Below are positions 12,077 through 23,600 of a stretch of DNA of 64,000 bases, piece by piece; position 1 is the stretch's first letter, and the number at the start of each line of letters is the position of its first letter. Below the pieces are notes generated by a model. That model ran no database searches, was not told the origin of the DNA, and saw only the letters and a program-made list of their open reading frames with translations. The position numbers and the translations under genes were made by a program. Source of the stretch: Straminergon stramineum (Eukaryota > Streptophyta > Bryopsida > Hypnales > Calliergonaceae). The stretch spans positions 21,018,001-21,082,000 of the forward strand of contig OY987267.1 of NCBI GenBank assembly GCA_963920665.1. The letters run 5' to 3'.

Positions 12077-12449
12077 CAGGACTGAAATATGTTTGAATGC
12101 AGTGTTCCAACAGATGGGACCAAGTGCTCAACTGGTTACGCCACATGCACCTACGGTCGCGCCTGCAAGACGAACCTCAACACCGACCTCAACCACTGCG
12201 GACGCTGAGGCTCCAAATGCCCCTGCGGCCCTCACGCGCGCTACCGCCAAATGCACCAAAGGCAAATGCTCCATCGACTGCGACAAGACCCACGGCTGGT
12301 GCAACTGCGACCGCAACCCCCACACGGGCTGCGAAATCAACGTTCACTCCGACCCCAAGAACTGCGGGAAATGCGGCACCATCTGCCCCACCCCTCCCAA
12401 CTTCATCGCCTCCTGTGCGCACGGCGTCTGTAAAAAAACCTGAAAGTAA
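12077..12449 (+). pseudogene. broken STIG1-like cysteine-rich repeat region
   Basis: The conceptual product has spaced cysteines of the STIG1 type (C-x2-C-x2-C, C-x3-C) in secreted plant proteins, for example KCTKGKCSIDC and NCGKCGTIC. It is not open: reading NMFECSVPTDGTKC in one frame meets TGA at 12083-12085 and again at 12206-12208. The homology then moves to another frame between about 12210 and 12240. In that frame TGA (12441-12443) and TAA (12447-12449) follow. The TGAs at 12206 and 12441 stand where the repeat pattern expects Cys (NHCGR-stop-GSKC; GVCKKT-stop). No ATG plus signal peptide is found. Base composition is GC-rich and coding-like. I read it as a decayed 5' part of the gene that continues in the next entry; an assembly error or an unrecognised splice pattern is less likely. 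Confidence 0.7.
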
Positions 12450-14683
12450 GGTTTCAAGCTCTGTGGCAGTGAGTGCGTGAAGATCACGAACGATGTCAAC
12501 AACTGCGGAAGCTGCGGATTCAAATTCCCCACGAGTTCGAATGGCACGACGTCATGTGTGGGAGGGAGGTGTGTATTGCATTGTGACACTGGGACGAGGA
12601 ATTGCAATGACACTTGTGCGGATTTGAGTCAGGATATCTTGAATTGTGGAAGCTGTGGGAAAGTTTGCCCGCTGGATTCCAATGGGACGATTTGCTACCA
12701 AGGAGTGTGCGGATCCGCTCAAGGATGCTTTCCAGGTTCGGAACGGATACGTACTGATCGACTTGCTAGCTTTTCAGTGGTTTGTGCCGTTGCAGTATAA
12801 AGCACTGCATTTACCGACACTGGACGACGTAGAATGGTGGATGTATTCTGGGATATCGATCTGGTTTTAATCATGTTGTAGACGATCTGTTCTGTTGATA
12901 CGGTGATCAGCTTGGTTAGTAGCTTTGTTTTGATTCTTTCTTGGAAGTTGAAATCTGGGACGTATTGCAGGTGATGCGACTGTCACGTTGGTAAGCGGTG
13001 GAGTGAAGCAGATAATCGACCTTGCGTTGGGTGACAAGGTGAGTACTACTCGTTATATGTGAATCTACCTGATTGTTATATTTGAATCTGTACAACTGCA
13101 GACATTTTCGAAGAACTTGGGAGCATTTCCCATATCCCTTTTTTTTTCAAAATCTAGATCTCTGAAATGGGACGTGCATGGGGTTACAGTGCACTTTGTT
13201 TTAAGTTTGGTTTCATTAAAAATGCCTACATAGCAGCGCTTTGTAGAAGTTTTGGTACCAAGGACAGTGAAACTCGGAGCAAGAGTTGGTCTTGTGTGCC
13301 CGGCGTGTGTGTCAAGAGGACCAACTGGTACCCTTCTCACGAGTGTAATCTGTATGGTGAGTTTGTGAACCCAATCTTGGAAAACTCTAATGATGTGTAG
13401 GTTGCTGTGATGGGGCGTGATGGAAGCATTGTTTTCGAGGACGTGTATTCCTTCGGACACCGAGATGCTTCCGCAGTTTCCCGCTTCGTTCAACTCACCG
13501 TCAAGTCCATCGACACCGACATGTCTGACTCTGCTTTAGAGAGCAGGACGCTCGAGCTCACAGCTTTTCACTTTGTTCCTGTCTCGTCAGGTGAGCATGC
13601 TACGAACATTCTCCTCACCACCCCTACCCAAAAGGGAAAAACTGTCTCACTCTGGTGGGATCTCCTTGACTGAAAGTCCGCTTGTTGTCAATGTGACCAC
13701 GCCATAAGGTCCTAATTCCATTAGTAGGCCATGAATACATAGATCAGAAGTGTTGAGAGTAAATGTTAGTGACTTATATATATAATCAAAATTTAACAAA
13801 CAAAACATATTCAGGTTCTGAAGAGTCAAACTTACTCAGTCTAGTGTATTAGAATCTTCTTCTCATAGTGGATTCCCTCGATGAGTCTCAGTTTTCACAC
13901 CGATATTGGAAGTAAGACTTCTGTCCACATCCGCTTTTCAAGGATAAGTTGAACAAGGGTGCATATGTTAAAGTTCGCTGAGAAATGTGACACGTGCAGG
14001 AAATTGCATACAGATTCTCCGTGCAGAGAATCCACGATGTGACGTAATTTAGTTCAAAACTGCGGACAAATCCACTGTTTCCTTTAAAGAAATCCCATTT
14101 TAAAACAGTTCGCTGGAAGTCATGGAATTGAAATGGCTCCAAACCTTCAAAATAGAGGGGTGGCACCTTGTTTATGTCCCGCGCAATGAACACGGCAAAT
14201 GCGCATCACATTAGCATGTGTTGCGGGTACTTCTTCGCAGGCAAGGCAGGAAAGCTCACTTACAAGCGCGCGCAAGACGTGACAGTGGGCGACAAGCTGT
14301 GGTCCTTGGGCTCAACCCTGGTTACGGTGACCACCGTTTCCCAAGTGCAGAAGCCAGGGCTCTACAACCCCTTCACCCTGGGTGGCACCATCCTCGTGAA
14401 CGGCGTGGTGGCGTCCACCCACAACGAGTGGTTTCTCGACGACCTGTTCCACTCTCTGGGCTTGCTGCACTGGTTACCCTCAGTGTACCAAACGCTTCTC
14501 TTCCCCGTGCGCCTGCTCTACTCTGTCCTGGGGAAAGATGCTTACGTCGCACTCTACCGCTGGCTGGACGCTCTCGTGGACGTCGCCGTGGCGGGTAGCA
14601 AGCACGGAGGGAGTGTCGTTGCTGCGTCCGCAGCATTGGCCGCAGTCTTCCTCATGGTCATCACGTCGTCACGTAGGGCGTGA
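12450..14683 (+). CDS. Hedgehog-type Hint (Hog) autoprocessing domain protein, start undefined
   Basis: Four exons join in phase: 12450-12735, 12971-13038, 13401-13590 and 14241-14683 (TGA). The first supplies two STIG1-like repeats (NNCGSCG, NCGSCGKVC). GCFPGDATV then opens a Hint fold with nucleophile Cys1 (codon 12726). Counting from Cys1, the Hedgehog base Asp46 is His (FGHRD), Thr80 and His83 form TAFH in the TxxH motif, and LYNPFTLGGTILVNGVVAS matches the Hedgehog/Hog GTI-V block, with Thr where Hedgehog has Cys. The module is 236 residues. The C-terminus has amphipathic and aromatic segments and a single hydrophobic helix (VVAASAALAAVFLMVI) before SSRRA, suggesting membrane anchoring. 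Such domains self-cleave by an N-S acyl shift. All splice sites and the large GC-rich last exon are intact, but no in-frame ATG was found, so expression and length are uncertain. Confidence 0.75.
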
Positions 14684-16149
14684 AGTCCTTCGTTGTTCCC
14701 TGGAATTTGAGAAACTGAATTCCGGGAGCGCAACACACTCATTTGTTTGAGTGTGCAACAAACATTCTTTTGATTGAGAGTACAACACATTCTTTTGATT
14801 GAGGTTTAAGGTTTAGGATTTGGAGTTTGTGGTAGGGTTAGGGGTTAGGGATTAGTCACTTCTGTTCTTTCTTCACTGAGGGACTCATTTGAATTCATTC
14901 GTGGTGCCGCAGAAGGATGTCTGGGGATGATAGCCGGACACAGTTGATTTATGATTTGGGTTTGGATAGTTGATTGTTTGTAAAGTTTGGTGAGGTACTA
15001 AGGAGTTGACCAGATTTGTGTTCACGGATTTTAGGTTCCATAGGTTTGGGTTTTGCCTCCGCTAGGAAACAGAGTTGTATCAAATTGGATCAGATAGTGA
15101 GAGAAACGGGTGGATATACGACAATGAAAGAAAATTACAATGTGCAATGGACATGCGCTGTTATAATGTAAGTTCTGCATGATCTGCGAACGGGCAATTG
15201 GAGAAGATACACAGGCATGATGCAGTCCAGAAGCATCATGTTAGGTATTTCCAGTGGAACATCAGCAACAATCGCCCATGGTCCTTTCCCGTGTTATATT
15301 CTTCATTTCATGCAGTGAATAAATTACCTTTTGGGCATGAACCCCAAAGATACCATAATGTTATGTGTTTTGTCAATCAGGTCACTTATTGTTTCGTCAA
15401 AGCAATCTCAATGCAACCTTGTACTGTATATCAATTGACCTGAAAAGCAAATCAATGGTGTAAATTCGTTACCGCAAAACTAGATTCGAATGTCCTCTTG
15501 ATTTGCTGTAGGAGGTCCACTGCAGGGATGCATTGAGTAAGTTCTATTCAGTTCCTTTCTGGCTCGGGCAGTGTGGGTTTTCCTGGCTAACGAGGTGTCT
15601 GTTGTGTGTATCCTTTTCCGCAATGAAATTTCAGCCCGCCCGACGTCGGACCAATGCAATTTTTCTCTTCAACCTCGGCAATACAGAGATCATTAACTCT
15701 TACAGGGTTGTAAGTAATTGTATATACAGTACAGTATTTGATTCTTGCAGTATGAATTATATGTTATAATAATGTAAGGCATTCATTGGATTTATAAATC
15801 ACCATCTTCCATTGGGATGTCATTTTAGCATCAGAACCTCATTATGCTCAAATACCACACCATACACTTAAAATACATGATCATTCTGTAGCCTTGTTTA
15901 TGTGTGGGAAGTAATCCAATTGGAAGTGCCATGTGTCACTGCATCAACATGAGGACAAATTTTGATTACTATCTTATACCTCAATTCATCAACCTATTGC
16001 ATCAAATACACAAAGAAAAAACCATGTTGCAAGTTTTTCCAAATTAATTTTTATGAGGTCTCCATTTTTTTCACAAGGAATGCATTCTGAATCTTACACA
16101 CATTAAAGGCAACATGCATTAATTATTAAAACAAACAAAACATTTCAAG
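14684..16149. other. 3' region of the Hint gene and spacer
   Basis: Non-coding. Around 14740-14790 a short direct repeat (ACATTCTTTTGATTGAG twice) is followed at 14807-14853 by telomere-like GTTTAAGGTTTAGG and GGGTTAGGGGTTAGGG. No gene was recognised to the end. Confidence 0.45.
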
Positions 16150-16400
16150 TATCAAACCTACAATCTCACCATGAGGTTCAAAGACCCTAAGGTAAATATA
16201 CCCATTTTGTGTGCAATTGGGATGGGTTTTGGAATAGGGACTCAAAAGTTTAAAATAGGGTTGAGAAGTCACCATTTTATGAATTTAACAAGCCCTACCA
16301 TGAAGCTTACATACATGGCAAAAGGTCCATTTTTTTTTCTACAATGTCAAGGGATGCTCTTAGATTGACATTGTACCAAGGTAGGGAAATCAAAAAGCCT
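16150..16400 (+). repeat. dispersed repeat R2, copy 1
   Basis: Resembles 24660-24900 in the same orientation: GTGCAATTGGG, GGAATTGGG/GGAATAGGG, GAAGTCACCAT, and ATGGCAAAAGGTCCATT against ATGGCAAAAGGTTCATT, in the same order. Non-coding with approximate borders. Confidence 0.6.
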
Positions 16401-17192
16401 CATTAGCTCCCTGAAGGGCGAGAATAGTGCCTAACTAGAGTTCACATTGGAAAGCTAAATGATTTTCCTTTGACCACCTGAAATGTATCTTCTTTTCTAA
16501 AAATTGGATTCACCAAAATACATGTGAAATATTCCCTAAATTGCAACCCTCTTGCTAAAATATTTGTGAATCCAATAAATGTATCTATACAGTGACAAAA
16601 TGGACCACAAAGGGCTTCCTTCCTAAAACCATATCATCAATTTTGAGAGCCTTTCCTTCGTCTAGTTCATTTTCAAAATTGCTACCAGAGACCAGCCTAT
16701 GGGTAGCAACCCATACAACAGGTCAACTCCATACTAAGCAATTTACCTGAGCAAACAAACTATCCGCCCATGAGACAGGCTCAGAGTAAACAACGTACCT
16801 TAAAATCCTGTCACCTTATGAGCACCCAGTAAACTGTTTATTCACGCAGTCAACTACACTTAGTGCCTATGCCCAGAACACATTGTTCTCATTAGTTGGT
16901 ACCTGTTGGGACACCTGTACAGATCCTCAAGCTAGAGAAAACCCAAAAGCGCAATTATCGCATGAACCTTACTGATGAAGAACATCAAAAAGAGTGGTTA
17001 AGAGTAGTCAAAGGACTAACTAATTGCATAAATGACCAAATCTCTTTAAAACACCTACCGGCTACTACCTTGGTCTGGTCTTTCAAGCCTCTGCTCAAAG
17101 CAGCTTTGCACAAGACATGCCTAATCGACTTGGAAGCAGCATAGCCACCGTAAATCGCATCCCTAACCTGCTAATATGGAACCCTTTACCTA
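16401..17192. other. spacer downstream of Lunapark
   Basis: Contains the probable 3' UTR of the minus-strand Lunapark gene near 17193. The open frame at 16896-17144 resembles no family and lacks coding neighbours. Confidence 0.4.
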
Positions 17193-20028
17193 CTAGTTAG
17201 TCCTTGGAGATCGGCTGCTTTCTTCTGAACTGTCCGCATGTTCGAGCTCACCAGAAATAAGCTGCGATACAAAAGTAGGAGTAGGAGCTCCACTGTTGGA
17301 GATTTCGGGATTGCTGCTCTGGCTGCCCTCAATAGGAGACATAGCCTTTAATTGCTCCTGTTGGGGAGACAACTCTCTTGGCTCGTCAGTGAGTTGAAGC
17401 CCATCTCCGGCCGGTCGTGAGCCATTCAACGTTTGGCAGCGTGGACAATAGTATTGGATGTACTGGTAGTCCTCCTTCTTTGCGAGACCTGGAACGTAAG
17501 CACATCCACCGGTTGAAGATCATGTCAAAAACCCAAGGAGATAAAAAAGTGCAGGAAGTAAATCCCTCTACTTGATTGAATAAGCCTTAAACACAGAACG
17601 TGTGCCGATGACTTACAATTACTTAAGATTGCACAGGTCGAAGCAATAAAGCTTGAAATTTAAAAACGATTCATGTGCAACTAGTGGTGAGATAAGAAGC
17701 TCAAAATTATGGCACTTTTCAGCTAACAAGCGTGCAAACCACATCGAAGTGGTAGCTTGAAACCTTGTATCTATAAATAGATTTTTAGAATGACACATAA
17801 GAACCATGTAAGCACCTCCTCTTCATATTACTCGGAAGAGTGCGAAGTCAACATTGAACAAAACAAGAATGAACTTAATAAAGAAATGGGGTTTGTGCGC
17901 CACTCAAGGTATAGAAATTATTGTTATCTCAAGCTTGTTGCTCTCAACACTTAAAGAATGGTAGGCTCACCATTGTGTGCGTGACAGTTTTTGCAGATAA
18001 GGGCGTAGCATTGCGTGGGGTCTTCACCCACAAGCATTGCAGCCAGTCTTGCGATCCAGCCACCATCACTGGCTCTGTTGCGGGGGGGTTCGACGTCCAT
18101 ACCCTGCTCGTCCCACACCTCCGGGGTCTCCATGCCTCCAGCTGCATTAATTTCCTGAGCGAATCCCTCCATTCGTTGCATTCCTTGAGAGGAAGCTGGT
18201 CCAACGCTCTCACGACGCTGATGAGCCCTCCGGTTGCGAAGACCCATGGAATCCGGTGTTGCTCTTGCAGGCAGTGATTCTCTTCCTGGTGGTGAAGCTC
18301 CTTCATTGGGGTTCATCCCTTGGGCAGCCAAATCGTCCTTGGTGGCGAGTCCTGCGGCGTATGCCAGCTTGAGGCCAGACTCCGCGCCCAACTTGGATGC
18401 AAGGATGCTTGCTGCTGCTGCCTTTGCTGCTGGATCAGGGTCGTATTGCTGTTTACCCAGACCAAACCAATTAGCGACAACAAAAAGAGCAAGCTGACCC
18501 ACTCCAAGGGCAACAAAATCATATTACTTCTATTGTTTTTGAAATTGTATAAAGTATTACAATTGCATGGGGTCACTGACCTTGTGATTAACTACGGGAC
18601 TGATCAACTTAATAAAAGAAAGAGATGGCTAAAATTTCACCAAAGTGACTTACTAGATTAATGATTTCCAAATTGACTCCTTGATTCAAACCTAAGTTTC
18701 AAACTGAAAATAAAACGCAAACTTTGCAATCCAATAGTTGATTACCACAACGTTCAAAACATATTTCTGATGCAAATACATGCAGGATACGACTTTGTAT
18801 AGATACGTTTGGTGACTTTCCTTAAAGCTCCTAAATGGTATATTTCAACAATGTAGATACAGAAGCAGACACTTTGGGCCATTGGGGCACTTAGGGGTTA
18901 AATTCATCTATTTGCCTTCCTATTGATGACGATCCAGAACCTTAAAGTCAGTGAATATGTGTAAAATATGCAGACCTAAACCTAAACCTGGATTCACGTA
19001 CAAGATTGATCAATGGAGGACATTGACTGTATCAATCAACACTTAAAAGTCACGATTGAGATGCCAAGGCTTGGTTATCACCTGAATGAGCTGCTGCGTG
19101 ATGTAGTAGTTGGTCTTCTCTTTCAACTCATTAATCTTCTCCTGACGCTCTGCTTTCAATCGTTCAAGTCTCTCCTTATCCTTGCGTTCCACTGCCAGAT
19201 GCAGCTATCAAACGGTCAAGAGTACACCAAGAGGAGGGCAAGACGGCAGATATAAATTAAATTTAGAAACAAACAACAAAATTACAAATTTCCCAGCAGT
19301 AATATAAAATTTTCTTATCTCTCTTTAACTATAACCTCGCTAAAATCTTCAACACAATCCTCAGTACAGTCCTTTCTGTTTTAAAACTCTACACTTTTTG
19401 AAAATTTGGAAAAATTGATCAAACGTTAGGGTAGAGAGGTTCAAATATGACAGTAGGAAGGGAGCGCTAGGGAAAAGAGACAAAAGTATTACTGATCCGA
19501 TTGTATCCCGCGCACGTCGAGTACAGCAGCGTGACGACGGCCGGCAAAGCGAAGACAGGCAGTGCTCGCATGGCACGAACTTGCCATGGCAAGTCATCAG
19601 TCCTTGTTGACAGGATCGCAAATCCCAACGCAAGCGCCTGCAACAGTACAATCTCACCGCTCAGCTAACCAGCAGAGAATCTCATCAACTCAAGCAAAGC
19701 ATCCCACGAAAAGGAAAGAGCCACCGACCTCTCCCAAAATGGAGTAAATGATCATCACTCGAGCAAGCTTGCGCCACCGCTGCGTGCGTCGCTTCATCCG
19801 CGAGTGCACCGTCACCTCCTCCTTCGTCAAATGCTGCAGCCGCTTTTCGAAGTCATTCTTGTTCCCCCTCGAAAACAGAGAGCCCAGCAGCCCCATGAAG
19901 CTCCAGATCGTGCCCCCAATTCCTCTGCTCTTCCGATCCGTCGGCGTCGGCGGCGGCGATGCAGAAGTAGCAGCAGCAGCGGCAGGAGAAGGCGAGGACT
20001 GCGTTCCCTCCTCCCCGCCCTCCTTCAT
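17193..20028 (-). CDS. LNP: Lunapark-family ER junction protein
   Basis: Five exons (transcription order 20028-19729, 19637-19493, 19191-19082, 18448-17971, 17488-17193) join in phase to 442 residues. An Ala/Pro-rich head is followed by NDFEKRLQHLTKEEVTVHSRMK and a membrane hairpin (RVMIIYSILGE/ALALGFAIL and LPVFALPAVVTLLYS). A coiled coil (MERKDKERLERLKAERQ) leads to TQQLIQ-QYDPDPAAKAAAASILASKLG, a disordered stretch, DGGWIARLAAMLVGEDPTQCYALIC, and a zinc ribbon of two CxxC pairs (CKNC, CPRC). Plant Lunaparks sit at three-way ER tubule junctions and, in Arabidopsis, are reported to promote turnover of the RHD3/atlastin GTPase. An in-frame ATG 17 codons upstream (20079) would add an N-terminus beginning MGSC, so the start is uncertain; I chose 20028 because it fits plant relatives better. 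Confidence 0.9.
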
Positions 20029-20600
20029 CCCAACTCCCCAACTCAAAACCCACCAAAATCCACGATAGCAGGAACCCACAAAAACCCAAAATCTCCGAAT
20101 CTACACTACGATGGATCCCGAAAACCTTCTAATCTGCACGACGATGAATCCCACCACCACAATGGATCCCGAAAGCTTCGAATCTACAGCACCATGTGTC
20201 GCGAAACCCTAATCCAAGTTCGCATCAGTTCCCCTAATAACTCGACCTCTGTTTGGATCCGTGCGAAGCGAAGTCGGCCTGCTGTGAAGCTGGACAGCGG
20301 AGGTGGCGTTTCAAACCGAGGGCTCTAACGGAATCGCACCTTTGAGCTGGTTTGAATGAACTGACGAGCAGGGCGACGGTGGCGATGAATTTTCGGGAAG
20401 GAAACATTCATCAAAACATTTCTTCCGGGAAATTTTGGAACCTTGGTTACGAGCGTCGTGGAGGAGTGGGATTGAAACGGGGGACCAGGTGTCGGCGCTT
20501 CCTTGCTTCACTTGGGCGGGTGATGACTGGGTCCAGGGCTTGCAATAAGTTAAGGCCGTTTCACGGATTTGTCGAAAGTAGTGCTCCAAAGCATGTACTG
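20029..20600 (-). promoter_or_regulatory. Lunapark 5' leader and promoter with telo-box
   Basis: This is GC-richer than the DNA beyond it. It holds a telo-box AAACCCTAA at 20204-20212 and three imperfect ATGGATCCCGAAA / ATGAATCCC repeats at about 20110-20180. The open frames here on both strands look like shadows of leader sequence. Confidence 0.5.
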
Positions 20601-23600
20601 TAGCTTTTTAAGGAAGGATGATAAAAAAAAAATCTTATGTTTGTCATGGATGTAAAAACAATATGTCCTGTATTTTGGACCGTCAATTTTGCATTTTGTG
20701 ACCTACAATGTCCGATTTCAGATCTGGGATTCCAAATATGAATTTTGAACTTTCAAATTATTTTTGTAATCCATGGAAAATTATTTGTTCCTTGGTTTTC
20801 CTCAAAGAAAGAATTTGGAGCAAATCTCCAAATTTTTATTGCCTTTCTTAAAGAAAACTCATAAAGTAGCACTAGTGGAGTGGAGTCCCTATTTCAGATG
20901 TGTGATATTGTAACGGGCTAAAGAACAAACTTCCATGTTGTGTTCAAACTGGAAATGAATTTTTGAGTTTCCAAGAATCAAGATTGTTTGAGAGTATCAT
21001 CGATAGGTTTAAATTTTGGCCCTCCAGACTAACAAAAAGAGGCCTACCAAATTGATTGGCATTTGAAGTATGTATGAAAACCTCTACGAAGCAACTCAAG
21101 GTTGCAACACCTCATTTTAGAAAAGAAAGACAAATGAAGGTAGGAAGACCGATTCTACAATGAAAGAGAGTCAACGTGCAATAATGGCAATATTTTGCCT
21201 TGTCATTTCCTTTGAAGGACTCGCCAACAATACTCAACATAGCATGGTAGTTATCAAAAATCAACCAGGTAAGGGGAGTGGCACATCTAATAGCAAGGGG
21301 CAAGGGACCTTCTTTCTTGGCAAAACATGTTGAACCTTTAAACTTGCACTCCCAACAGCCATTTGAAAGATCATTGGGAATGTTCTTTATGCTCTCACTT
21401 GTATGTGATTAGGGGAAACTATATTTTAGGAGTTGCTTTCAATTGTCTTGTTCTTGACCTAAAATAACCAACAAATTCGAGATCAATTTTAAAATAGATT
21501 TATGGAAGTTAAGAACTTACTTGCCCCATTTTCATAAGTCTTCTCTGAAAATTATGTTGGCTAGTAATTATGATTTTCATCTTGCAACTATAGCACACTT
21601 CCATTTAGAATTCCAATTTTTATTTAATCTTTCATGCAAGACTTGGGCCAATCTAAGGTGCATAGAAGTACATCTTAAGTTAACAACAATCTTTTTGATG
21701 TTGTATATTGAAATGTGATTTTTTCATTTAATTTTTATAAAATTAAATATGAATTTGAATTAGACTTTGATTGAAACAAGCAACTCTATCCTAATAGCAC
21801 TAGCTCAGTTTTCATTTTCAATTAAAGGTGCTAGTCCAACTTCTTCATTGTAACTTTTGTCAATGAAAAACCTCAATCCACTCCTCTAGCCAAGAGCCAA
21901 CAAACAACTATACTATAAGAGGCTATGGCAATGTAGCATTGGCTCACTTTTCAAATAATTTATTATTCAAACTTCTTCACATACATGAAGCTTATGCCAA
22001 TGTAAATCTTCCTTTTTTTTCTATCCAAAGCCAACAAAAGAAAATTATTCCTAAATAATCTTCAATATAAAATTAGATAGCTTAGGTTTTTATTTCAATT
22101 ATTTTTAGGAGTGTAGAAACTAGCATCTTTTGAGGAGTGATGGAGCTTTTTGCATCCATGTATATGAATGAAACATACAATTTATATATGAAATCTCATT
22201 TATACATCTAAATATGCATTCATTCCCCGAAAAATATAGTTTCAAAATTTTCTAGCAATTCAATGCTTTCATCTCTAGTAAGATAAATCTATTGGCAAAT
22301 ATTCTTAGATTTATTTTTGGTATTGCATATGAGTAAATTATTTCTTCCAATAAAACATTTCTTAGTTGTTACATGCACTATGGTATTAGCCCCAAGGCAT
22401 CTTCAATGCAAATGGGAAAGACGTTTTAAAAAATGAATTTTTGATTGCAACAAAATTGAAAATTGAAAATGCCACCATAAGAAATGCATCAAAAAAATAC
22501 CTAAAGTAGGTACAAAGAAAGCTAGATTTGGACATTAGACTTCCAAAATACAACAACATTCAAAGGAATATATTTATTAAAACAAATTAGGGAGCCCTAT
22601 TAAATATCATGTATAAAATAAAGGGAAGTCATCAAATGACACAAAAATGGAAGAATGTGTATTGTATCATTTCCATGACTTTCTATTTCTTGTGGCATGA
22701 TTCATTGTGATTTGTAATTTTCTCAAAGATTAATTGTTTCCAATAAAACTCTATTTCAAACATCCAATGTCCAAATTAGTTTTTGTTCTACACTTCTAAT
22801 GATGGTACTCTCAAGATCCATACCACTCACAAGTTATGCTTTTGCCTATGGGTTTGCTATTGGCATTAGTGATGCTTGTAGTGATTCGTATTCAATTTAT
22901 TAGGTATTGCAAGTTGTAGTCTACATTGGAGTGATGAAGCTACTTACATCTTTGATTTTGGATGAAACATGCAAAGATAGATGAAATGTCATGTACTCAT
23001 TCAAACATGCACATTCATCTAAATTAACATAATACTATCTAAGGATTTGGAAACATTACTATGATTTTATTTTGCATAAAAATGCATAATTCATCTCTAT
23101 ATGCACTTTCTCAAAGAAAGTGGCATTCGCAATTTGTCTTGAATGATCAATTGTTCCAAATGATCATTACTTATCCTCCAAGGTTGCCATATTAATGATG
23201 AATAAGGTGGTAACTCTTTGCAACATCTCCAAAAACTAATGTATAGATTATTTGAGATTCTTTAGAGGTAGCTCTATTTATAACAAACGTAAATGATGTC
23301 ATCTAATACTAGTAGTGCAAATTTTGTTGAACAACTAGATTTTGTAATTGTAGTCAATGTATAATATAACATATGTTGTATAATGTAAAATATATAGGGA
23401 GATTCTTTTATATCCTCTCTAAACTTCATGTTTTCATTTTTTGGTACAATATTTTGAAAATGACCATTCCGAATAATTCTAAAATTGAATATTCATCTTT
23501 GTTCATTAAATTTATTTATTTGGTAAAAAGAACACATGGAAGTCATTCCCTTGTAATTTAGGAAGTCATGTGAGTTCAGGGGGTACTTAAAAGAGAGATG

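Noticed and set aside
12083..12443. Selenocysteine decoding of TGA codons in the cysteine-rich region
   Set aside because: Two TGAs fall at cysteine positions, but a TAA and a frameshift interrupt the same region, a Cys-to-Phe change follows, and land plants are not known to have the selenocysteine machinery. Decay explains all of it.
12097..12613. Overlapping long frames on both strands around the cysteine-rich exon
   Set aside because: They are alternative-frame shadows of GC-rich coding-like DNA; only the frames with spaced cysteines resemble a family.
20311..20603. Open frames upstream of Lunapark
   Set aside because: Overlapping frames on both strands of leader DNA with no homology recognised.
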